Positions 1-8,568 of a stretch of DNA of 64,000 nt are shown here, piece after piece. The notes below the pieces were generated by a model. The model saw only the letters and a list, made by a program, of their open reading frames with translations, was not told the DNA's origin and searched no databases. Location of the stretch: NCBI GenBank assembly GCA_002842515.1, contig PHDC01000001.1, positions 1,364,001-1,428,000 of the forward strand. The letters are read 5' to 3'. Made by a program: the position numbers and the translations under genes. This DNA comes from Bacteroidetes bacterium HGW-Bacteroidetes-5 (GTDB lineage Bacteria > Bacteroidota > Bacteroidia > Bacteroidales > UBA932). Numbering within the stretch: the first letter of the stretch is position 1; each line of letters starts with the position of its first letter.

Positions 1-436
1 TGAATTTGCCTTCGAAAGAGTATTCTATGATATTATGAAAAGTCAATATTACGATATTATTCTTATAGGTATCAATACTATTTATTGATGTATACTCTTC
101 CGGTCCTCGTCCTAATCTGCTTAGTGTGTTATGAAATTGACCTTTCCTGTCGAATACCTTTAGTATTCCTTTGGAATTCTTAAATGTGTTCAGAACAAAA
201 AAACCATTTGTATAATAAACCTGGCTTAAATCTCCAACCAGTGATGAATCGGTTGTCTCGAGGGCGATATATTCGACGCTTTCGGCTATTTCGCTAATAT
301 TTAATAAATACCCCCTACCAATATTATCTGCGATGTTAATGGTAGAATATTTTTTATTGGAAACATCTGAAGAGGTACAGGCATTAATCAATAAAATAGC
401 CACCAAAGCGAATGTTTTTATGCTGCAATATTTCAT
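1..436 (-). CDS. 6-bladed beta-propeller lipoprotein, 3' part cut by window edge
   Basis: Reading from an ATG at 436, the minus strand stays open to the window edge, so about 145 N-terminal residues are visible and the C-terminus is missing. The N-terminus is a hydrophobic signal with a lipoprotein-type cysteine at about residue 20 (INAC), so the protein is probably lipid-anchored and exported. A GRGPEEY motif at about residues 109-115 and the phrase NISEIAESVEYIALET before it recur in the next two genes, marking it as their paralogue. The family (6-bladed beta-propeller, NHL-like, common in Bacteroidota) has no firm function; proteins of this kind often sit near polysaccharide or surface-protein genes. 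It lies 20 bp downstream of the next gene in the same direction, so the two are probably cotranscribed. Confidence 0.8.
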   Translation of the reverse strand, partial: MKYCSIKTFALVAILLINACTSSDVSNKKYSTINIADNIGRGYLLNISEIAESVEYIALETTDSSLVGDLSQVYYTNGFFVLNTFKNSKGILKVFDRKGQFHNTLSRLGRGPEEYTSINSIDTYKNNIVILTFHNIIEYSFEGKF

Positions 437-456
437 ATTTTTTAATTATGAGCGAT

Positions 457-1683
457 TTACTTCTTAAGTTTCACCAACACAACTACCGGATTGTCGGTCT
501 CTTTTAATCCATCGGCTATCTTTTTGAATTTGTCAGATACTTTATGGGTTTGGGCGTGTTGGATAAATTTATAAGCGTCAATTATAGTCACCATAAAATC
601 ATCTTCGCTTATATAATTGGGCCATATTGCCGGACCACCCTCAAAATCATCAACAAAGCCAAACTGATTAATCTCCGGTTGATCTACATATTGAAATTGT
701 CCGGTTTTTTTGTTGAAGAGTGAAGCTGTTATAGGTAATTCTACTTTTTTCTCATTTTTTTCTCTTTCATATCTTAATATTATCTTTGGTTTATGGGGTA
801 AAGAGCCCATAAAAAATTCCATAAAGAGGTAGTTTGTGCTTTCATATACGCTTCTGTATCGCCGGATGAATGGTAGATTATTATAATTGCGAACATTCAA
901 ATTAATATTTTTATAGTGATACTCCCCATAATTTAAAATAAAAGAGGTATCAACTCCTTTGGAATTACTAGCGGAAAGAATGTTTTCACCATAGCCGTTA
1001 AATATTCTAACACTATCTCTGAATTTATAGAAATATGGATCAAGAAAATATATTTGTTTCGAACTGTTCAAACGAGTACTAAGATCTTTATCAGAAAAAC
1101 TTATGAAGTAAAGAACATTAAACAGACTATCTGTTACACAGGATGTATATTTGGATTTATAGTTCCTAAATGTAATTAAATTCAAATTCTCTTCAATTTT
1201 GAAATATCTATTTGGACCAAATATTGAAATTTCTTCTTTTTGGTGTAATAAAATTCTTTTAATAAAATCACCTTCGCTGTTGTATTCTGATAACTTTCTG
1301 TGTGAGTAAATCAACAAATTGCTAGTTAAAGGATCAATATAAAAATCAAAAAGGGACTCATACTCTTGCGGGCCTCTGCCTTTTTTGTTGAAAATTTTTA
1401 TAAAAGAGCCATCTTGGTTAAATATTTTTATTTCAGTCATAAACTGTCTAATATATAACTTCCCGTTTACAAAATTTAGGTTTGTCAATGGAGGTGCAAG
1501 TAATGATTCATCATTTGTTTCTAAGGGAATGTAGTCTATACTCTCCGCAATTTCTGAAAGATTAACTACACTGGTTTTCCCAACATTACTTGCTAAATCA
1601 ATTACTCTTAAGTCCTTCGTTTTTTCTTCTTGTATGCAAGAGAATAACGTAATCGTTATTAGAATAATTATCAGTTTCTTCAT
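457..1683 (-). CDS. 6-bladed beta-propeller lipoprotein
   Basis: A 408-residue exported protein with a short hydrophobic N-terminus ending in LFSC, so Cys16 is the likely lipidation site. The conserved block is NLSEIAESIDYIPLET followed by GRGPQEY at residues 102-108, a blade-turn signature of 6-bladed propeller proteins of Bacteroidota. The remainder is repeated beta-strand segments with no catalytic motif that I recognise. It is the middle of three tandem paralogues on the minus strand, 20 bp before the truncated one and about 200 bp after the third. The gene is clearly more AT-rich than the housekeeping genes to its right. The molecular role is unknown; a surface or periplasmic binding role is inferred from the fold. 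Confidence 0.8.
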   Translation of the reverse strand: MKKLIIILITITLFSCIQEEKTKDLRVIDLASNVGKTSVVNLSEIAESIDYIPLETNDESLLAPPLTNLNFVNGKLYIRQFMTEIKIFNQDGSFIKIFNKKGRGPQEYESLFDFYIDPLTSNLLIYSHRKLSEYNSEGDFIKRILLHQKEEISIFGPNRYFKIEENLNLITFRNYKSKYTSCVTDSLFNVLYFISFSDKDLSTRLNSSKQIYFLDPYFYKFRDSVRIFNGYGENILSASNSKGVDTSFILNYGEYHYKNINLNVRNYNNLPFIRRYRSVYESTNYLFMEFFMGSLPHKPKIILRYEREKNEKKVELPITASLFNKKTGQFQYVDQPEINQFGFVDDFEGGPAIWPNYISEDDFMVTIIDAYKFIQHAQTHKVSDKFKKIADGLKETDNPVVVLVKLKK

Positions 1684-1888
1684 TTATTTGTTTTTATTAA
1701 AAAATATAAACCCTCTATCTAAGAAATTAATATTTTAAATATGATTTCATCATAATTTTTGAATTTTTCAATAATACTGTTGTTTATCATATAAATTAAT
1801 CTCACAATTAATATTGCAACAATTTCCCATTTTATCTTGGATTTTTGCTACATATCTCATCTTTAGTGGATACTAGTGAAATTATACG

Positions 1889-3001
1889 TTAAAATTTTAA
1901 TGATGCTAATTTACATTTTAAAATTACGATTTCTTCACTTCTGTTTTTATTAAAAAAAGCATCATCAACTATTCCTATAAAATTTTCTTTTAAGAAACTA
2001 CCTGGATTACACAGAATAAAAAAACAATTATCATTAGTCAACCAAAAAGCTTCATATCTTTTTCCTAATTTCTCACCATCGAAGAATAAACATTTGGTTT
2101 TTTTAGTTTTTTTATCTGTAAATGTGTAATATAGGTTTTTATAAGCGGGTCCCTCGCCAAAAATTGCAACAAAAAAATCTTCGTTTTCCATATATTTATC
2201 TAAATATAGACTCTTTTTACTGTTTAATAATCCGAAATATTCTTGCGCATTTTTAGCATTAACAACAATATGTTTAAGAGATCTTTCGCCTAAATTAATT
2301 TCATATCGTTTTGATAATTCACCATTAAAAATATTATAAATAGTAGAATTATAGAAATCTTTAAATAAAAGAGTATCATTAAATTTCCAAAATGCATTTG
2401 CATTAACAGGATTTATCGCCATTGGTTCTTTTGGTAAGAATTTCTCTTTAAAATTTCCAAGTGAGTCGTACTTTAACAAATTAAAACCAGGATTTTTTTT
2501 GTGATAATTCGTGAAATAATAATTTCCTATAGTGTTTTTTTCAAAGTAATTATATCCAATATCTGTTACCACCCTACTTTTATATTGCCCGCTTGATTCA
2601 TATTTATACACCTCGCCTTTCTCGTTAACTGAAATATCAACAGAGCCATCTGAATTAATTGAAAAGTCTGTTACTGATATATATTCATTTGGTCCCCTTC
2701 CAAATGTACCAATACTTTTTACAAAAATACCTTTATCGTTAAACACATTAATAGAATAATTTCCTTTTAAATCTAGGATATAATATTCAGAATTATGCAT
2801 TTTTATATTTAAAGTTCCTCCTAAAATAGCTGGTTTGTCTTGCTTTAATAAAAAAATTGGATATATGCTGTCACAAAATTTATCAAATGAAAATTCAACA
2901 ACATTCAAGCTATCAAAGTCAACAATATAACTTGTTTTCTTTTCATCTATAGTACATGATGTTAATAACAAAACAAGTAAAAAATAAAATAATCTGCCCA
3001 T
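1889..3001 (-). CDS. 6-bladed beta-propeller lipoprotein
   Basis: A 370-residue paralogue of the two preceding genes. The signal segment ends LLLTSC, giving Cys16 as lipobox cysteine, and GRGPNEY lies at residues 101-107. After that it is strand-rich and contains many Lys, Asn and Tyr residues, reflecting the AT-rich DNA. The first part (residues 25-60) diverges more from its neighbours than the GRGP block. The 205 bp between this gene and the next one downstream holds no gene. No enzymatic motif is visible; assignment is to the propeller family only, with location in the envelope inferred from the lipobox. Confidence 0.75.
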   Translation of the reverse strand: MGRLFYFLLVLLLTSCTIDEKKTSYIVDFDSLNVVEFSFDKFCDSIYPIFLLKQDKPAILGGTLNIKMHNSEYYILDLKGNYSINVFNDKGIFVKSIGTFGRGPNEYISVTDFSINSDGSVDISVNEKGEVYKYESSGQYKSRVVTDIGYNYFEKNTIGNYYFTNYHKKNPGFNLLKYDSLGNFKEKFLPKEPMAINPVNANAFWKFNDTLLFKDFYNSTIYNIFNGELSKRYEINLGERSLKHIVVNAKNAQEYFGLLNSKKSLYLDKYMENEDFFVAIFGEGPAYKNLYYTFTDKKTKKTKCLFFDGEKLGKRYEAFWLTNDNCFFILCNPGSFLKENFIGIVDDAFFNKNRSEEIVILKCKLASLKF

Positions 3002-3303
3002 AATAATTATAATCTATATTTAAAAACAGAAAAGACATTGTTCTATTCCATAAGGATCTGGTAAATTTATCAGAAAACCTCCTCCAAATTTATTTATTAA
3101 TAATTTACTAACCAAATTATTACGTCATTTTTTCAAAAATATTTTACAAGTTAGCTCAAAACCCGTATAGACACATCTTCACCCGCAGGCACGTTTTTCT
3201 ATACCTTAATTTCCGCAATGGCTCGGTGGGAAATTGTATTGTAATATTTAAATATTTCGCACTATCGAAAATTTGTCAACTCATTGACGATTTTAGCGTG
3301 AAT
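3002..3303. other. AT-rich intergenic region between divergent units
   Basis: No open reading frame of interest is seen. The stretch separates the minus-strand propeller lipoproteins from the plus-strand ATPase gene. It is AT-rich on the lipoprotein side and contains no strong hairpin or tandem repeat that I can identify. The only clear signal is the ATPase promoter at its right end, listed separately. No consensus -7 box was found for the lipoprotein genes. Confidence 0.5.
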
Positions 3304-3334
3304 TTTGTCAATGTGTAGTTTAATTTTACATTTG
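3304..3334 (+). promoter_or_regulatory. Bacteroidota-type promoter of the DUF4143 ATPase gene
   Basis: TTTG at 3304-3307, a 19-bp spacer, and TACATTTG at 3327-3334 match the -33/-7 consensus TTTG-N19-TAnnTTTG exactly. Transcription would start near 3338, giving a leader of about 20 nt before the ATG at 3357. Confidence 0.75.
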
Positions 3335-3356
3335 CATAGAAAATTTTATAGTGTAG

Positions 3357-4490
3357 ATGATGGAACCAATAAAAAGATTACTACAAGACAGGATCGCTGA
3401 AAGAATTGAACCCAATAAAGTGGTTTTAATATTTGGTGCGCGAAGAGTTGGAAAAACCATACTGATGCGCCAGTTAATTAATGGTTTTTCGGGTAAAACA
3501 CTATTATTGAACGGCGAAGACTATGATACGTTAGCTTTGATGGAAGAGCGTTCAATTGCTAATTATCGACATTTGTTAGAAGGAGTAGATTTATTGGCAA
3601 TAGATGAAGCACAAAACATACCTGAAATTGGCTCAAAATTGAAACTAATTGTTGATGAAATTGAAGGTGTTAGAGTAATTGTAAGCGGATCATCGTCCTT
3701 CGACTTATTAAATAAGGCTGGAGAGCCGTTGGTAGGTAGAAGAACTCAATTCCATTTAACTCCTTTTTCACAAAAAGAAATTGCACCTTCTGAAACAGCA
3801 TTAGAAACTCGACAAAATTTGGAGTCACGTCTGATATATGGTTCTTACCCAGAGGTAGTAATAATGGATAGTTTTGGAGGAAAGACCGACTACTTACGAG
3901 ATATTGTAGGAGCATATCTGCTAAAAGACATTTTGTCTATTGACGGATTGAAAAATTCGGGCAAGTTGAAAGAGCTACTGCGTTTGATTGCCTTTCAACT
4001 TGGCAATGAAGTTTCGTATGATGAACTTGGCAAACAAATTGGTATGAGTAAAAATACGGTCGAGAAATATCTTGATTTACTCTCTAAGGTATTTGTTGTT
4101 TATCGCTTGGGTGCATATGCTCGTAATATTCGTAAGGAAGTATCTAAAGCCGGGAAATGGTATTTCTATGATAATGGGATACGCAATGCAATTATTGGTA
4201 ACTTCAATCCTCTGTCTATCCGTCAGGATGTTGGTGCATTATGGGAAAACTACATAATTAGCGAACGTATAAAAGCCAATTATAATAACGGTTTAGGAAA
4301 AGAGTTTTACTTTTGGAGAACATATGACCGTCAGGAAATAGACCTAATAGAAGAGGCCTCTAATTCACTTATGGCACTGGAAATAAAGTGGGGTAATAAA
4401 AACCCTGAAGCACCCGGTATTTTCAAAGAGGCATACCCAAATGCAACTTTTGATGTAATAAACAAGGATAATTACCTGATAAAATTTTAA
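3357..4490 (+). CDS. AAA-type ATPase with DUF4143 C-terminal domain
   Basis: A 377-residue P-loop protein of the AAA_14/DUF4143 type, common and multi-copy in Bacteroidota. Walker A is GARRVGKT at residues 27-34, Walker B LLAIDEAQ at 79-86 and a sensor-1 strand VIVSGSSS at 107-114. A winged-helix-like middle segment (about residues 200-260) precedes the C-terminal DUF4143 region, which carries an E-D...E-x-K pattern (EIDLIEE, then LEIKW) resembling a PD-(D/E)XK nuclease fold. The physiological role is unknown; links to toxin-antitoxin or DNA-repair functions are only proposed for the family. There are two in-frame ATGs at 3357 and 3360. The gene has its own consensus promoter and ends 10 bp before aroB, with no evident functional tie to aromatic synthesis. 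Confidence 0.85.
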   Translation: MMEPIKRLLQDRIAERIEPNKVVLIFGARRVGKTILMRQLINGFSGKTLLLNGEDYDTLALMEERSIANYRHLLEGVDLLAIDEAQNIPEIGSKLKLIVDEIEGVRVIVSGSSSFDLLNKAGEPLVGRRTQFHLTPFSQKEIAPSETALETRQNLESRLIYGSYPEVVIMDSFGGKTDYLRDIVGAYLLKDILSIDGLKNSGKLKELLRLIAFQLGNEVSYDELGKQIGMSKNTVEKYLDLLSKVFVVYRLGAYARNIRKEVSKAGKWYFYDNGIRNAIIGNFNPLSIRQDVGALWENYIISERIKANYNNGLGKEFYFWRTYDRQEIDLIEEASNSLMALEIKWGNKNPEAPGIFKEAYPNATFDVINKDNYLIKF

Positions 4491-4500
4491 CTTTGCGTTA

Positions 4501-5502
4501 ATGGTTGGAAATTCTGTCAAACTTCTAAATTGTAACTCTCTTGATGAGATTTCTCACCTTCTTCCAAAAGAGAAGAGGGTGATTGTTATTATTGACTCTA
4601 ATGTAAAGGCCATTTACGGCAAATATTTCCCTTTCCCACATATTGAGGTCAATGCTTCGGAAAAGGAGAAGTCGCTCTTTGTTGTTGCAGATATTGCCCG
4701 TAAGCTGATGGATCTGGAGGCAGACAGGGATACCTTTTTGCTTGCCGTTGGAGGCGGAATAACAACCGATATTGCTGCTTTTACCGCATCCATCTATTTT
4801 AGGGGTGTAGACTTTGCACTGGTTCCCACAACTCTTCTCTCTCAGGTAGATGCAGCAATCGGCGGAAAGAACGGGGTCAATCTGGACGGGTACAAAAATG
4901 TTCTCGGAGTCATCCGCCAGCCGTCATTTACACTCATCTGCCCGCAATTTTTAAAAACGCTCCCACAAAGCGATATAAAAGGTGGGTTGGCCGAGATGCT
5001 TAAAACGCTCATTCTTAAAGATAGGGAGGGGTACTGTAAGGCTGCCTCTCTGCTAAAAAGGGGTTACACTCTGGAGGAGCTCTCTCCATATATCTCCCGG
5101 GCGGCAGCTATTAAGGCTCAGATTGTTGAGAGTGACCAGTTTGAAAATGGAGATCGTAAACTTCTAAACCTTGGCCACACCTTTGCTCACGCTATTGAGA
5201 AGGAGATTGGTACTTCTCACGGAGAGGCTGTTGCAATAGGCATAATCCTGGCTTCCAGGCTATCTGTAAAGCTTGGTATTCTTGCTCACCAGGAGGCAGT
5301 TACAATTGAAGAAGATTTCATTAAAATAGGTCTGGAGACAAAATCTCCAATAAAACCGGAGCATCTGTTTTCATCTATGAAGAGAGATAAAAAGAGATCC
5401 GGAGACTCAATTTCATTTATATTAATCGAGAGGATAGGTAAATGTACAATACATCCTGTTCAAATAGCCCGTTTGGAGGAGGCTCTTTATGATTTGTCTT
5501 AG
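4501..5502 (+). CDS. aroB: 3-dehydroquinate synthase
   Basis: Converts DAHP to 3-dehydroquinate, the second step of the shikimate pathway, in the cytoplasm with NAD and a divalent metal. At 333 residues it is slightly short for the family (about 350). Visible signatures are GGGITTD at 84-90 (NAD binding), PTTLLSQVDAAIGGKNGVN at 109-127, GLAEMLK at 162-168, and metal-ligand segments NLGHTFAH at 223-230 and SHGEAVAIG at 239-247. It overlaps the next gene by 14 bp, so translation of the two is probably coupled. A TAACTTTG box at 4488-4495, overlapping the stop codon of the preceding ATPase gene, lies only 5 bp before the ATG, so a near-leaderless aroB transcript is possible besides readthrough from the ATPase promoter. 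Confidence 0.95.
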   Translation: MVGNSVKLLNCNSLDEISHLLPKEKRVIVIIDSNVKAIYGKYFPFPHIEVNASEKEKSLFVVADIARKLMDLEADRDTFLLAVGGGITTDIAAFTASIYFRGVDFALVPTTLLSQVDAAIGGKNGVNLDGYKNVLGVIRQPSFTLICPQFLKTLPQSDIKGGLAEMLKTLILKDREGYCKAASLLKRGYTLEELSPYISRAAAIKAQIVESDQFENGDRKLLNLGHTFAHAIEKEIGTSHGEAVAIGIILASRLSVKLGILAHQEAVTIEEDFIKIGLETKSPIKPEHLFSSMKRDKKRSGDSISFILIERIGKCTIHPVQIARLEEALYDLS

Positions 5503-7540
5503 TATTGGAGTATCGGGATTAAACAAAGTAAACGATGCTCTCTCAAAGGCACGTCTGGCCGAAATAAGGCTGGATCTGACCAACCTTTCCAGAGAGGAGA
5601 CAGTTGCTGTTTTCCGGTCAAAAAAAGATCTTATTGCAACCAGCAGAACCTATCAAATCTCTTATGAAGAGAGTAAAAAACGCCTGCTGTGGGCAATTTT
5701 GGGCACCCGTACAAAAAAGTCTACAGGTAAAAGATATATAGACCTGGATTATGACTCTCCGGAAGATTACCGGGATGAGATCATAACTGCTGCTCATAAA
5801 AGAGGGTTCTCTATTATCCTCTCTTACCATAACTTTAACGCAACCGAAAGTTACGAAAGGCTTTGCGAAATTTACGAGAGCTCTATAGAGCGTGGGGCAG
5901 ATATTGTAAAGATTGTTACCAACGCAAAGAGTATTCAGGAGTGCTCCCGTATTTTGCAGCTGTATAAGAAGTACCCTGTAAATACGCTTGTTGCATTTTC
6001 TGTAGGGGATGAGGGTAAGTTTACCCGCCTGATATCTCATTTTATAGGGGCTCCTTTTGTCTATTGCACTCTTGACGACAACTCCAGAACTGCCCCCGGC
6101 CAGTTTACAATCGCCGAAGCAGACAGGCTTATCTCAAAAAAATTCTATCCTCATCAGGTTTCAAAAAAAGGTATATTAACAAAGATTACCGCTCCTGCTT
6201 CAAAAAGTCACGCCCAGAGGGCTATTCTGGCATCTGCCTGGGCAAAAGGAAAGAGTGTGCTCTACGGCTACACCCCTTGTGCAGATAGCGATGCAGCTCT
6301 CAATGTGATAAGGACACTTGGAGCCAAAGTGAAGATAGAGAAGTGCAAACTTCCAAAGTTTCGCATTGAAATTGTGAGCCCGGGGATTGAAGAGCTCGCG
6401 AAAAAACTTGCAAAAGAGGAGATCTTCTCAAAGAACATCAAACCTGTTGAGCTCAATGTGGGGGAGTCCGGGCTTCTTTGCCGTCTAATGATTCCTACAT
6501 CGGGCCATCTGCCTGGTAAAAGCAAAGGTGTAGACGAGATTACCATCAAAGGCGAGGGCGGCCTTAACCACCGGGAGTTGTTTGTCTCAGATGAGCCATT
6601 AAGAGAGTTGGGTATGGAGATAAAAACTCAGGAGGGCAAACTGCCTGCGGTGATATCGGGTGGCTTAAAGGGCACATCACTCAAGATCTCGGGCAAGGGT
6701 GGTTCACAACTGCTCTCCGGGTTGCTTATGTCTCTCCCAATGTGTGAAAAGAGCAGTGTGATAGAGCTCTCCGAGCCAACCAGTATTCCATATATAGATC
6801 TCACAATCAAGACTATTAAAGATTTCGGGATTAATGTAACCACAACCGACTACAGAGAGTTTCGCATACCGGGTAAACAGCGGTACAAGGCAAAGACCTT
6901 CTTTCCCATTGAGGGAGACTGGAGCGGTGCCTCAATGATTCTGGTTGCGGGAGCTATTAAAAACGGGGTGACCGTAACCAATCTTCCGGTGGGGTCAAAA
7001 CAGGCAGATGAGAAGATTCTGGATATTTTAAGAGGTTGCGGTGCCGAGATTAACATCACTGAGTACCCTAAATATCTGGTTATGTGCGGAGATGAGCCGT
7101 GTGTTTTTAAAGAGGACGATAAAAAAGAGATAATACTGGGCTCGCAGATAGATATCCCCAAACCAAAAAACCCACTGCTGCCATTTGAATTTGATGCAAC
7201 CAACGCTCCGGACCTCTTCCCTACCCTTGTAGTACTTGCGCTCAACTGTGCCGGAACAAGCAAGATTAAGGGGGTTCAGAGACTCTCAAACAAGGAGAGC
7301 AATAGGGCAGAGAGTCTGTTGTGTGAATTCACTAAATTGGGTGCCCATATAGATATTGAAGGAGACTGGATGATTGTAGAGGGTGGCAGGCTTCACGGAG
7401 GCTATTGCAGCTCCCATAATGACCACAGGATTGCTATGTCTATCATCACTGCATCACTTAACATAGATCAAAAAGTCTATGTAGATGATCTTAACTGTAT
7501 CTCTAAATCTTTTCCGGATTTTATTAAGAATTTCAAATAA
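5489..7540 (+). CDS. Fused type I 3-dehydroquinate dehydratase / EPSP synthase
   Basis: A 683-residue bifunctional protein. Residues 1-215 are a type I (class I aldolase) dehydroquinase: EIRLDL at 25-30, SYH with catalytic His114, Schiff-base Lys141 in VKIVT, an Arg at 170 and APGQ at 202-205. Residues 228-683 are 5-enolpyruvylshikimate-3-phosphate synthase: APASKSHAQRA at 235-245 (phosphate and shikimate binding), GESGLLCR at 325-332, a SQLLSGLLMSLP segment, and NDHRIAMS near the C-terminus. It would catalyse steps 3 and 6 of the shikimate pathway; steps 4 (AroE) and 5 (AroK) are not encoded in this window. It sits between aroB (overlapping 14 bp) and aroC. Long uninterrupted frame and intact motifs on both sides argue for a real fusion and not a frameshift artefact. 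Confidence 0.9.
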   Translation: MICLSIGVSGLNKVNDALSKARLAEIRLDLTNLSREETVAVFRSKKDLIATSRTYQISYEESKKRLLWAILGTRTKKSTGKRYIDLDYDSPEDYRDEIITAAHKRGFSIILSYHNFNATESYERLCEIYESSIERGADIVKIVTNAKSIQECSRILQLYKKYPVNTLVAFSVGDEGKFTRLISHFIGAPFVYCTLDDNSRTAPGQFTIAEADRLISKKFYPHQVSKKGILTKITAPASKSHAQRAILASAWAKGKSVLYGYTPCADSDAALNVIRTLGAKVKIEKCKLPKFRIEIVSPGIEELAKKLAKEEIFSKNIKPVELNVGESGLLCRLMIPTSGHLPGKSKGVDEITIKGEGGLNHRELFVSDEPLRELGMEIKTQEGKLPAVISGGLKGTSLKISGKGGSQLLSGLLMSLPMCEKSSVIELSEPTSIPYIDLTIKTIKDFGINVTTTDYREFRIPGKQRYKAKTFFPIEGDWSGASMILVAGAIKNGVTVTNLPVGSKQADEKILDILRGCGAEINITEYPKYLVMCGDEPCVFKEDDKKEIILGSQIDIPKPKNPLLPFEFDATNAPDLFPTLVVLALNCAGTSKIKGVQRLSNKESNRAESLLCEFTKLGAHIDIEGDWMIVEGGRLHGGYCSSHNDHRIAMSIITASLNIDQKVYVDDLNCISKSFPDFIKNFK

Positions 7541-7602
7541 ATCATATTCGCAGTTTCTGCCAATAGCTAGTTGCGTTTTTCATAATTACAAAAGAAATAC
7601 AA

Positions 7603-8568
7603 ATGAACAGTTTTGGATCAAAATTTCGGGTAACGCTTTTTGGTGAATCACACGGACCTGCCATAGGTGTTGTAATTGATGGAATACCTGCCGGAATTTC
7701 AATTACTACAGATGAGTTTCGTGAAGATCTGCTTCGCAGGTCGGGCGGCAAAAAGGGAGGTACACCAAGGGTTGAGGAGGATAGCCTTCAGTTCCTCTCC
7801 GGAGTATTTAATGGTTTTACAACCGGCTCTCCAGTTGCTGTGGTGGTAAATAATCTCAACACCAGATCTGCCGACTATGATAGTTTTGCCAATTCACCTC
7901 GTCCCGGACACGCAGATTTTGTCTCAAAAATCAAACATAATGGTTTTGCAGACCCGCGCGGTGGCGGGCACCACTCAGGCCGGGTCACTCTCGCTCTGGT
8001 TATTGCAGGAATCTTTGCCAAGAAGATTATATCTCCGGTTACTATTGAGACCAAAATCATCCATATCGGGGGGGAGAATCCTTGGGATAAAAAGCTGGAT
8101 GAGGCGCTTGCCGCAGGAGATTCGCTCGGTGGCGTTATCGAGTGCACAATCAAAGGTTTACCGGCCGGGGTAGGTGAGCCCTTCTTTGACTCTCTTGAAT
8201 CGCTTATCTCCCATATTGTCTTCGCAATTCCGGGCATCCGCGGTATTGAGTTTGGTGACGGCTTTGCAAGCGCCCGTATGTGGGGCTCCCAACACAACGA
8301 CCCCATTTTATCTGCCGGCGGTGCAACACTGCGCAACGGTGCAGGAGGAATAAACGGAGGCATCTCAAACGGAAACGACATTATTTTCCGTATTGCAGTA
8401 AAGCCTACCTCCAGTATATCAAAGGTTCAGCACACATTTAACTTTGCAAAAGGAGTTGCAGAGGATATTCAAATAGAAGGCCGCCACGACACCTGCTTTG
8501 CCCTGCGCGTTCCCGTCGTCCTGGAAGCTGTAACTGCAATTGCTATCTCCAATCTGCTGGAGAGTTAG
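7603..8568 (+). CDS. aroC: Chorismate synthase
   Basis: Removes phosphate from EPSP to give chorismate, using reduced FMN, in the cytoplasm. Family signatures are FGESHG at residues 13-18, RPGHAD at 100-105, a Gly-rich GGGHHSGR at 120-127 and a C-terminal GRHD motif. At 321 residues it is shorter than the common 350-390. The loop that usually reads GGGRSSAR is GGGHHSGR, with a His-His in place of Arg-Ser, a deviation worth noting at an otherwise highly conserved site. It lies 62 bp after the aroD-aroA fusion in the same direction, completing a chorismate cluster. Its 3' end overlaps the convergent next gene by 4 bp. Confidence 0.93.
   Translation: MNSFGSKFRVTLFGESHGPAIGVVIDGIPAGISITTDEFREDLLRRSGGKKGGTPRVEEDSLQFLSGVFNGFTTGSPVAVVVNNLNTRSADYDSFANSPRPGHADFVSKIKHNGFADPRGGGHHSGRVTLALVIAGIFAKKIISPVTIETKIIHIGGENPWDKKLDEALAAGDSLGGVIECTIKGLPAGVGEPFFDSLESLISHIVFAIPGIRGIEFGDGFASARMWGSQHNDPILSAGGATLRNGAGGINGGISNGNDIIFRIAVKPTSSISKVQHTFNFAKGVAEDIQIEGRHDTCFALRVPVVLEAVTAIAISNLLES

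Noticed and set aside
6268-7263. Open frames on the minus strand inside the aroD-aroA fusion
   Set aside because: The sense frame has all catalytic motifs; the antisense frames look like low-information Ser/Pro-rich translations.
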